From Oscillospiraceae bacterium UBA6370 (lineage in GTDB: Bacteria; Bacillota; Clostridia; Oscillospirales; Oscillospiraceae): 9,023 nucleotides of DNA. Below, piece by piece: positions 1-5,784 of this stretch (the first letter of the stretch is position 1; every line of letters begins with the position of its first letter). The stretch lies in assembly GCA_002437735.1 (NCBI GenBank), contig DJRC01000008.1:1-9023 (forward strand). Direction: 5' to 3'. The position numbers and the translations under genes were made by a program. Below the pieces are notes generated by a model. That model was not told the DNA's origin. It made no database searches and worked only from the letters and a program-made list of their open reading frames with translations.

Positions 1-36
1 GCCGCCCGTCGTGCGCCTCAGTTCAGCAAGCGTTAA
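1..36 (+). CDS. C-terminal tail of an upstream gene (partial, product unknown)
   Basis: Reading from base 1 in frame, the sequence encodes AARRAPQFSKR and then TAA at 34-36. The stop lies 12 nt before a strong intrinsic terminator, which is where the end of a real + strand gene is expected, and the basic tail is compatible with an RNA-binding or ribosome-associated protein. Eleven residues are too few to name a product. The other two + frames read through into the terminator, which favours this frame. This is inference from position; the flanking sequence would settle it. Confidence 0.4.
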   Translation, partial: AARRAPQFSKR

Positions 37-48
37 CAGCCCTTCTTA

Positions 49-79
49 CAAGCACCCGCTTTGGCGGGTGCTTGTTTTT
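49..79 (+). terminator. Rho-independent terminator of the upstream gene
   Basis: An 11-bp perfect stem (49-59 with 64-74, arm CAAGCACCCGC) closes a 4-nt loop and is followed by TTTTT at 75-79. It insulates the BlaI/M56 promoter that starts about 25 bp downstream. Confidence 0.92.
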
Positions 80-102
80 GCCCGCAGGCGGGAAAAAGGG
101 TC

Positions 103-130
103 TTGACATGGATGGTTTATCCATGATAAA
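103..130 (+). promoter_or_regulatory. Sigma-A-type promoter of the BlaI/M56 operon
   Basis: A perfect -35 TTGACA lies at 103-108. It is followed by a 16-bp spacer and a GATAAA -10-like hexamer at 125-130 (4 of 6 matches; shifting one base gives ATAAAC with a 17-bp spacer). Transcription would start near 137, about 45 nt before the repressor start codon. The -10 is embedded in the first inverted repeat (115-131), so a bound repressor would directly block polymerase. Confidence 0.7.
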
Positions 131-131
131 C
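115..131. promoter_or_regulatory. Putative BlaI-type operator 1
   Basis: The inverted repeat GTTTAT (115-120), N5, ATAAAC (126-131) is centred on base 123 and overlaps the promoter spacer and -10. BlaI/MecI-family repressors bind dyads as dimers and commonly repress their own operon. The half-site here differs from the TACA/TGTA core known for staphylococcal BlaI/MecI. That it is the binding site is inferred from its position and from the second copy 33 bp downstream. Confidence 0.65.
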
Positions 132-147
132 TCACAGCAAGAAAGTG

Positions 148-164
148 GTTTATTCAAAATAAAC
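148..164. promoter_or_regulatory. Putative BlaI-type operator 2
   Basis: This is a second copy of the same dyad with identical arms and identical 5-nt spacing: GTTTAT at 148-153 and ATAAAC at 159-164. It extends by one more matched pair (G147/C165). It lies between the predicted transcription start and the ribosome binding site. The centres of the two dyads (123 and 156) are 33 bp apart, about three helical turns, so two dimers could sit on the same DNA face. Confidence 0.65.
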
Positions 165-180
165 CGAAAGGAGACCGCCG

Positions 181-546
181 ATGGACGAAAGGAAAATGGG
201 CACGGTGCAGACGCAGTTTGCCGAGCTTATATGGAAGCACGAACCGATCGGCTCCGGCGAGCTGGTGAAGCTGTGCGAAAGAGAATGGGGCTGGAAGAAG
301 CCGACGACCTACACTGTACTGCGCAAGCTCTGCGAGCGGGGCATTTTTCAAAATGAAAACAGCGTGGTCACCGCGCGGATCACGCGGGAGGAATACTACG
401 CCGCGCAGGGCGAACGGCTGGTGGAGGACGCCTTTGACGGCTCGCTGCCCGCCTTTGTCGCGGCCTTCACCGCGCGCAAGGCGCTTTCGGCGGAGGAGGT
501 CGCCGCGCTGCGAAAGATGATCGACGCATACGGGAAGGAGTCGTGA
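181..546 (+). CDS. BlaI/MecI/CopY-family transcriptional repressor
   Basis: This is a 121-residue winged-helix DNA-binding protein, the normal length for the BlaI/MecI family. The helix-turn-helix spans about residues 10-55, with the recognition helix near 39-51 (KKPTTYTVLRKLC), followed by the wing around 60-72 (ENSVVTARITREEYY). The C-terminal helical part (about 77-116) is where the family dimerises and where BlaR1/MecR1 signalling leads to cleavage; the segment AFVAAF at 91-96 lies in the comparable place. The start is supported by AAAGGAG at 167-173, 7 nt before ATG. It stops 4 nt before the M56 metallopeptidase gene, so the two are co-transcribed as a repressor/sensor pair. Two identical dyads in the promoter suggest autoregulation. 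The ligand and regulon are unknown, so I do not use the symbol blaI. Confidence 0.93.
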   Translation: MDERKMGTVQTQFAELIWKHEPIGSGELVKLCEREWGWKKPTTYTVLRKLCERGIFQNENSVVTARITREEYYAAQGERLVEDAFDGSLPAFVAAFTARKALSAEEVAALRKMIDAYGKES

Positions 547-550
547 GCGC

Positions 551-3418
551 ATGAGCGGTATTTTTCTCAAGCTCCTTAATCTGAGCATTTCGGCGAGCTG
601 GCTGGTGTTGGTCGTGCTGGCGCTGCGCCTTGTGCTCAAAAGGGCGCCGAAGTGGGTGAACGTCCTGCTCTGGGGCATGGTCGCGCTGCGCTTGATGCTG
701 CCGTTCTCCATCGAGAGCGCGCTGAGCCTGATTCCGAGCGCGGAGACGGTCAGCCCCGAGGTCGTGCAGTTCGATCCCGCGCCGACCATCACGAGCGGCG
801 TGGAGATCATCGACAACGCGGTGAATCCTGCGCTCAGCGAGAGCTTTGCCGCCGCGCCGGGCGCGAGCGTCAACCCGCTCTATGTGTGGACGGGGATCGC
901 GGCCGTCGTGTGGCTCATCGGTCTTGCGGCGATGCTGCTCTACGCGCTCGTGAGCTATCTGCGCCTGCGGCGGCGCGTGCGCGCCTCCATCCGGCTGCGG
1001 GAGAATGTCTACGTCTGCGATGACATCGCCTCACCGTTCATTCTCGGCATCGCGAAGCCGCGCATTTATCTGCCCTCCGCGATGGAGGAGGCGCGGCAGC
1101 GCAGCGTGCTGCTGCACGAATGGGCGCACCTTGCGCGGCACGACCACTGGTGGAAGCCGCTGGGCTTCGCGCTGCTTGCCGTCTACTGGTTCAATCCGCT
1201 GCTGTGGCTGGCCTATGTGCTGCTCTGCCGTGATATTGAGCTGGCCTGCGACGAACGTGTTCTGCGCGGCATGGACGCCGGGCAGATCCGGGATTATTCG
1301 AGCGCGCTGCTCGCGTGCAGCGTGCCGCGGCGTATGCTTGCCGCCTGCCCACTCGCCTTTGGCGAGGTGGGCGTGGGCGAGCGCGTGAAGAACGCGCTGC
1401 GCTACAAAAAGCCCGCGTTCTGGGTGGTCGCAGCCTCAGTCCTCGTCTGCGCCGTCGTGGCGGTCTGCTTTCTGACGAATCCCGAGCGCGCGACGATGAA
1501 GTGGGCGAAGGAGCTGCGCGTGGAGGACGTGGCGCGCATCGAGCTGACGACCATGCCGCAGACGCCCGACAAGCAGTACAAGGACTTTGACGCGGAGGAG
1601 TTCGCCGAAGTGGTCGCGCTCATCAACAGGAGCGGCGGCCGGTATGTCCGCAGTATGGAGCTGCTTGCCGGCGGCAGCACCGAGCTCTATGTCACCACGA
1701 CGGACGGTGTGCGGCACACGGTCGTGAACAATGGCAACGTCTACCTCTGCATTGACGGCGACGCCTACCGGAATTTCTACATCGCGTGGCCGTACACCGA
1801 GGGGAACGCCCCCATTCCGGAGGGCTTTTTCACCGGCGATGAGCAGGGCGGCGGCGAGGCTGACCGCTTCTATATGGATGATTGGAGCATCTGCGTGGTC
1901 GGCAGATGGCTGCACAACGCCGGAACGTGCATATGGTGGTCTGACAGCAGCGACGCTTACCTTGGCGTTGTGAAGCATACCGGTCTTGCGGAGGATCTGA
2001 CCGGCCTGCAAAACGCCGGTCGCGCCGTAGAGGAGCTGGACGGCTGCTACCGCTGCGTCACGCAGGAGGGGTTAAGCAACACGGTCGTCTACCTCTATCC
2101 CGCGCCGTCCGGCGAGTCGTACTACCGGGTAGAGACCCATTGGAGCTACGACGACGCGGATGAGCCAGAGGTTGAATTGCAGGCAAGGCAGCTTCGCACG
2201 ATGGCGGAGAGCTTCCGGTTCGAGGAGGACGGTGCGGAGGATGACCTCATCGGTGCGCTGCTTGCGCGTGCTGGCTTCGGGAGCATCTCAAGCTACCGCC
2301 TTGGGACCGGGGCGAACGGCAGAGAGCTTGCGCTCACGAGCGAGCTGATCCTGGCACTGCAGGACGCGGCACAGACGCTCAAGGCGACGGATGCTTCCGC
2401 CGCTTCCGGAAGCTCTGCCGTCTCGGTGAGCCTCAAGATCGAGGAGAGCCCCGTGACGATGGAAAGGGGTGTGCAGCCCTACGAGGTGTTCTTCATCAGC
2501 GGCAGCGAACGCAGGAGCACGGAGAGCAAAGAGCTTTATCTTTACCTGTGCGCGCTGGGCGATGGCGGATATGTCGAGGTGCACGACCTTGATGATGACG
2601 GCTGCTGCGAGGCGTTGCGCTGGGCGAACGCCAACAACCGCCGGAACATCGTGATCTACGCGGCGCGCGACGGGCGTGTGGAGCAGCTCGATGTGAACGA
2701 GACGCTGGGCTGCATCGCTTCCGATTACACGGGCTCGATCACCAATCTCCCGCGCGAGTATAAAAAGCTTATCAACGCCATTTACGAGCCGGGCAAGGGG
2801 GGAGAGCTGTATCGTTACCGCGGCGGTACATTGGAATATGTGACCACGCTGGATGCGGCGCTCGGCGGCACGGCGAGCGTGACCGGCTACGCCGCCTACG
2901 ACGCGCTGCTCGCCGAGATCGCCGACCTGCGGCGCTCCGGCGCGAGCGACATAGAGACCGATTTCAGCTCCGACCTTTTGGCGGTGAACGACTATTATCA
3001 GTCGCCCGGCTGGCTGCTGCGCGACCTGGACGGCGACGGCACGGTCGAGCTGCTGCTCGGCGCGGACTGGGGCGACGGCCACACCGTGATCCTCAATATC
3101 TACCGCCTCGACGGCGCGAAAGCCGTCCGCGTCGTGGACGGCTGGAGCCGCAGCCGCTGGTATCTCTGCACCGACGGCAGTCTCGCCCACGAGGGCAGCG
3201 ACGGTGCGAGCGAGGGGACCTTCTCCTATTACCGCTATGAATACGGCTTGCTGCAGCATCTGAAAACGCTGATTTCCCTGGACGGTTGGTTCTGCTCCGA
3301 TACGACCGACCACTACGTCAGCGGCGAAGGCTTCCACGCCATCAGCGAGGAGGAGGCGAACGCGATGATGAGCCGATACGTCTACGAGACGCTGACGTTC
3401 ACGCCGTTTGAAGCGTAA
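551..3418 (+). CDS. M56-family (BlaR1/MecR1-type) membrane zinc metallopeptidase with a large non-PBP outer domain
   Basis: This 955-residue protein probably acts as the signal transducer for the preceding repressor. Hydrophobic segments lie near 10-30, 36-52, 112-136, 203-226 and 289-308. The zinc protease domain (about 140-285) carries HEWAH at 189-193 (the HExxH motif) and the family's downstream E-L-A-C-D-E (230-235), which supplies a further metal ligand. After the last membrane segment, about 645 residues should be extracellular. BlaR1 has a penicillin-binding domain there, but no KTG box or SxxK/SxN/KTG triad is visible. Instead there are acidic loops DLDDDG (679-684) and DLDGDG (825-830), the second resembling calcium-binding EF-hand/VCBS-like loops, and a low-complexity linker near 584-597. 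The family is usually about 350-600 residues, so this is long. Start: AAGGAG at 535-540, 10 nt before ATG, 4 nt after the repressor stop. The signal is unknown. Confidence 0.9.
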   Translation: MSGIFLKLLNLSISASWLVLVVLALRLVLKRAPKWVNVLLWGMVALRLMLPFSIESALSLIPSAETVSPEVVQFDPAPTITSGVEIIDNAVNPALSESFAAAPGASVNPLYVWTGIAAVVWLIGLAAMLLYALVSYLRLRRRVRASIRLRENVYVCDDIASPFILGIAKPRIYLPSAMEEARQRSVLLHEWAHLARHDHWWKPLGFALLAVYWFNPLLWLAYVLLCRDIELACDERVLRGMDAGQIRDYSSALLACSVPRRMLAACPLAFGEVGVGERVKNALRYKKPAFWVVAASVLVCAVVAVCFLTNPERATMKWAKELRVEDVARIELTTMPQTPDKQYKDFDAEEFAEVVALINRSGGRYVRSMELLAGGSTELYVTTTDGVRHTVVNNGNVYLCIDGDAYRNFYIAWPYTEGNAPIPEGFFTGDEQGGGEADRFYMDDWSICVVGRWLHNAGTCIWWSDSSDAYLGVVKHTGLAEDLTGLQNAGRAVEELDGCYRCVTQEGLSNTVVYLYPAPSGESYYRVETHWSYDDADEPEVELQARQLRTMAESFRFEEDGAEDDLIGALLARAGFGSISSYRLGTGANGRELALTSELILALQDAAQTLKATDASAASGSSAVSVSLKIEESPVTMERGVQPYEVFFISGSERRSTESKELYLYLCALGDGGYVEVHDLDDDGCCEALRWANANNRRNIVIYAARDGRVEQLDVNETLGCIASDYTGSITNLPREYKKLINAIYEPGKGGELYRYRGGTLEYVTTLDAALGGTASVTGYAAYDALLAEIADLRRSGASDIETDFSSDLLAVNDYYQSPGWLLRDLDGDGTVELLLGADWGDGHTVILNIYRLDGAKAVRVVDGWSRSRWYLCTDGSLAHEGSDGASEGTFSYYRYEYGLLQHLKTLISLDGWFCSDTTDHYVSGEGFHAISEEEANAMMSRYVYETLTFTPFEA

Positions 3419-3419
3419 A

Positions 3420-3446
3420 GCGGCGGAGAAGTGCATTTCGCGCCGC
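3420..3446 (+). terminator. Weak hairpin after the M56 gene (possible partial terminator)
   Basis: GCGGCG (3420-3425) pairs with CGCCGC (3441-3446), and GAA (3428-3430) pairs with TTC (3437-3439) inside, leaving small internal bulges and a 6-nt loop. It begins one base after the stop codon. The following bases (AAAATCATACATTT) lack a proper T-tract, so readthrough to the next gene seems likely. It may act as an mRNA 3' stabiliser or attenuator. Confidence 0.25.
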
Positions 3447-3572
3447 AAAATCATACATTTCGGGCGAGAAACGCACAACTTTCCGCAAGGCGTGCTATGC
3501 TTTTCCTGCAAGAGCATCCGAAGAGCGGCCGAACAGCCGCCGGACAAAACGGAGGATAGAAGGAGAAGCATT

Positions 3573-4517
3573 ATGGGATTATTCAGCAACAATAAGAAGC
3601 CCTGCCCCATCTGCGGCAACGCGACGCCCCGCCTGCTGCCGACCAAGGTCGAGGGTGTGCCCATCTGCAAGGAATGCGACAAGAAGATCGACCTGCCGAA
3701 CGGCGTGCTGGACAGCATGACGCTCGACGATTTCCGCCGCTACATAGATTTTTACAACAAAAATCAGACGCTGCGCGAGCGCTTCCATCCCGAGTACCGC
3801 TTCGGCTTCGGCGCGTTCAACACGCAGCTGGTGCTCGACGTGACCAACGGACTTTTCCGCCTAAAGGACGACGAGAGCACCATCGTGTTTGAGAAGTCTG
3901 CGCTCAAGTCCTTCCGCATCACGGAGGACAAGGAGCCGCTCTTTACCGGCACGGCCGCCGGTCTTGCCTGCGCCGAGAGCAAGAACCCCGAGCGCGTCCG
4001 TCTGCTCGCACCGCGCATCGAGCAGTTCAAGCTGCAGAGAAGCGACTATGAGCGCATGATGCAGGCCGAGCGCGTGCAGTATCTCGACCGCACCAACGAG
4101 GAGTGGCGCGAGCGTGAGCGCGAGCTGGAGTTCCATAAGCCCGAGTTCCGCGAGTCCTCGCCGTTCCGCCAGTTCGTAGTGGAGCTGGAGCTGGACCATC
4201 CCTATTGGAAAGCCTACCGCAACGAGCTGGACGCGCCGGAGTTTGACGACGACTATCCGAGCGTGGACTCCTTCCTGCACAAGTATGACGAGAAGGTCAA
4301 CGAGCTGCACATCCTCGCGCGCAATCTGATGCAGTTTATCGCCCCCGGCGCGCCGGAGACCGGCGCCGCCTCCGCGGCGCAGACCGCGGCCCCCGCGCAG
4401 GCGGGCGGCGCGTCGAGCACTGTGGAGGAGCTCAAGCAGTACAAAGCGCTGCTGGACGCGGGTGTCATCACCGAGGAGGAGTTTACGGCGAAGAAGCGCC
4501 AGCTGCTCGGCATCTGA
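3573..4517 (+). CDS. DUF4428-like zinc-ribbon and SHOCT domain protein, function unknown
   Basis: This is a 314-residue, probably cytoplasmic protein with no signal peptide or membrane segment. The N-terminus has a four-cysteine zinc ribbon (C11, C14, C32, C35: CPIC and CKEC pairs) resembling DUF4428. A middle region (about 55-255) is rich in charged helices, including an arginine/glutamate stretch near 175-190. An Ala/Gly/Pro-rich linker (about 260-282) leads to a C-terminal SHOCT domain (284-314: EELKQYKALLDAGVITEEEF and then KKRQLL). SHOCT is a short oligomerisation or peptide-binding module in otherwise unrelated bacterial proteins. The frame is open upstream to 3408, overlapping the M56 gene, but AGGAG at 3561-3565 lies 7 nt before ATG 3573 and the zinc ribbon follows immediately, so I chose this start. 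An extended -10 (TGCTATGCT, 3493-3501) without a good -35 could give independent expression. No function can be assigned. Confidence 0.88.
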   Translation: MGLFSNNKKPCPICGNATPRLLPTKVEGVPICKECDKKIDLPNGVLDSMTLDDFRRYIDFYNKNQTLRERFHPEYRFGFGAFNTQLVLDVTNGLFRLKDDESTIVFEKSALKSFRITEDKEPLFTGTAAGLACAESKNPERVRLLAPRIEQFKLQRSDYERMMQAERVQYLDRTNEEWRERERELEFHKPEFRESSPFRQFVVELELDHPYWKAYRNELDAPEFDDDYPSVDSFLHKYDEKVNELHILARNLMQFIAPGAPETGAASAAQTAAPAQAGGASSTVEELKQYKALLDAGVITEEEFTAKKRQLLGI

Positions 4518-4524
4518 AAAAATC

Positions 4525-4561
4525 AAAGGAAAAGCGTCCGTGACGGGCGCTTTTCCTTTTT
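4525..4561 (+). terminator. Strong Rho-independent terminator after the SHOCT gene
   Basis: A 16-bp stem (4525-4540 with 4544-4559) contains one G-U pair and closes a TGA loop. T-run at 4557-4561. It starts 7 nt after the stop codon. The outer arms are A/T-rich, so the reverse strand also offers a T-tract and it may work both ways. Confidence 0.93.
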
Positions 4562-4576
4562 GCGCAAAACATTTTC

Positions 4577-4596
4577 CGTCCACGCAAACATGGACG
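4577..4596. repeat. Inverted repeat upstream of the P-loop ATPase gene
   Basis: CGTCCA (4577-4582) and TGGACG (4591-4596) form a 6-bp dyad with an 8-nt spacer, about 50 bp before the ATPase start codon. It could be an operator or leader hairpin. The terminator upstream means the ATPase gene needs its own promoter in 4562-4640, but I see no convincing -35/-10 pair there, only TTGAGA at 4613-4618 with no -10 at the right distance. Confidence 0.35.
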
Positions 4597-4646
4597 CGCC
4601 GCCGCGCATAGGTTGAGATAGAAACTAAGACCATTGGAGGCGGACC

Positions 4647-5720
4647 ATGAAACAGACGCATTTTTTCCTCGGCGCGAACAGCGCGGAGGGTTTTTATGGG
4701 CTGTATGACCAGCTCCTCGACGCAAGACTTTACGATCTGATCATTCTCAAGGGGACTCCCGGCTGCGGCAAATCGACCTTCATGCGCCGCGTAGCTGCGG
4801 CGCTAGAGGAGCGCAGGCTGGAGACCGTGTGCATCCATTGCTCCGGCGATCCCGACTCGCTCGACGGCGTGATCGCTCCGGCCATCCGAACCGCCATCGT
4901 CGACGGCACCGCGCCGCACGTCCTCGAGCCGCGGTATGCGCTGGCGCACGAGCGCTATGTGGACCTGTCGCAGTGCTGCGACAGCGCGGCGGCGAAGGAG
5001 GTCGCAAACGGCTTGACGGCACTGACCGACGCCTATCGCGCGTCCTACCGCGAGGCGTACCATGTTCTGCGGGCGCTCGGCGGCGTGGACGCGGAGCGCC
5101 GCGCCCTAGTGCGCGCGCGCTTCGACGAGGAAAAGCTGCTGCGCCGCGCGGCGGGGATCGCCGCGCGCGAGCTCAAAGGCAGGAGGGAGACGCGGGGACG
5201 CGCGGCGGACGTCTTTCTCGGCGGACTGACCTGTCAAGGCAAGGTGTGCCGCTTCGACAGCGTGGACGCTCTCTGCCCGCGTGTTTATGAGCTGTGCGAC
5301 AGCTACGGCCTTGCCGCGTCCGTGCTGCGCCGGCTGCGCGACGCGGCGCTTGAGGCGGGGGAGGACGTTCTGGCTTGCCGCGACCCGCTGCGGCCCGCGG
5401 AGATCGCGCATCTGCTGATCCCCGCGCGGGGCCTTGCGTTCGTCACGACCGGTGAGGGCGTGCGCTATGAAGGGAAGCCCTACCGCCGCCTACGCGTCGA
5501 CGCGATGGCGGAGGAGAAGCTGACCAGCGCTGAAAAGGCGCACCTGCGCTTCATCCGCCGTGTCCGCCGTGCGCTGGAGGAGGAAGCGGTCGCGTCCCTC
5601 AAGCGCGCCAAGCACGGGCATGACGCGCTCGAAGCACTCTACCGCTCCTGTGTGGACTTCGACGCGGTCGGCGCGCTGTGCGACGCGGAGATCGCGCGCA
5701 TCGGCACCTACCCGGCGTGA
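4647..5720 (+). CDS. P-loop ATPase, PRK06851-like, with degenerate C-terminal repeat
   Basis: This is a 357-residue, soluble, probably cytoplasmic protein. The N-terminal half has FLGANSAEGFYGLY (7-20), a clear Walker A GTPGCGKST (36-44, K42), then IHCSGDPDSLDGVI (63-76) and AIVDGTAPH (83-91), whose hydrophobic run and D86 may be the Walker B strand. This order matches the uncharacterised Firmicute ATPase family I recall as PRK06851. From about 189 the pattern repeats: VFLGGLTCQG matches FFLGANSAEG, and GLAASVLRRL (221-230) sits where GCGKSTFMRRV is in the first copy, but the P-loop glycines and lysine are lost. The second half therefore looks like a non-catalytic duplicate. A helical C-terminus (about 287-355) follows. 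The start is supported by GGAGG at 4636-4640, 6 nt before ATG. It forms a single-gene unit between two terminators. The substrate and role are unknown. Confidence 0.85.
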   Translation: MKQTHFFLGANSAEGFYGLYDQLLDARLYDLIILKGTPGCGKSTFMRRVAAALEERRLETVCIHCSGDPDSLDGVIAPAIRTAIVDGTAPHVLEPRYALAHERYVDLSQCCDSAAAKEVANGLTALTDAYRASYREAYHVLRALGGVDAERRALVRARFDEEKLLRRAAGIAARELKGRRETRGRAADVFLGGLTCQGKVCRFDSVDALCPRVYELCDSYGLAASVLRRLRDAALEAGEDVLACRDPLRPAEIAHLLIPARGLAFVTTGEGVRYEGKPYRRLRVDAMAEEKLTSAEKAHLRFIRRVRRALEEEAVASLKRAKHGHDALEALYRSCVDFDAVGALCDAEIARIGTYPA

Positions 5721-5740
5721 CGGGAAAAAGCCATAAGGAA

Positions 5741-5774
5741 AGGAGCCTGCGCGCTGCGCAGGCTCCTGCTGTTT
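5741..5774. terminator. Terminator between the convergent ATPase and NlpC/P60 genes
   Basis: A 12-bp perfect GC-rich stem (5741-5752 with 5756-5767, arm AGGAGCCTGCGC) has a GCT loop and TTTT at 5771-5774. It ends the + strand ATPase gene (stop at 5718-5720). On the reverse strand the hairpin is followed by TTTCCTTATGG and then TTTTT, a weaker T-tract, so it probably also serves the - strand NlpC/P60 gene, which stops at 5785. Confidence 0.85.
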
Positions 5775-5784
5775 TGATTTGGCA

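Noticed and set aside
72..356. 94-codon + frame overlapping the repressor gene start
   Set aside because: It begins inside a terminator T-tract and runs out of frame through the repressor gene; no supporting signal.
154..873. 239-codon - strand frame across the repressor and M56 start, and similar frames at 1436-2011 and 3861-4661
   Set aside because: All are antisense to genes with clear domains and good ribosome binding sites, and none shows a motif or promoter.
551..3418. Beta-lactam sensor (true BlaR1) interpretation
   Set aside because: The membrane and protease parts fit, but the outer domain has no transpeptidase triad and there is no beta-lactamase or PBP gene in the window.
3525..3540. 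5-bp hairpin GCGGC/GCCGC in the SHOCT leader
   Set aside because: Too short and without a T-tract; expected by chance at this GC content.
3408..3572. 55-codon N-terminal extension of the SHOCT protein, overlapping the M56 gene
   Set aside because: The extension has no domain, the earliest ATG lacks a ribosome binding site, and AGGAG at 3561-3565 sits 7 nt before the ATG that directly precedes the zinc ribbon.
2288..3718. 476-codon open frame on the - strand opposite the M56 gene
   Set aside because: It lies antisense to a well-supported gene, runs past that gene's end into another gene's leader and start, has no recognisable domain, and its composition (Ala/Arg/Val-rich with many His/Gln) is typical of GC-rich shadow frames.
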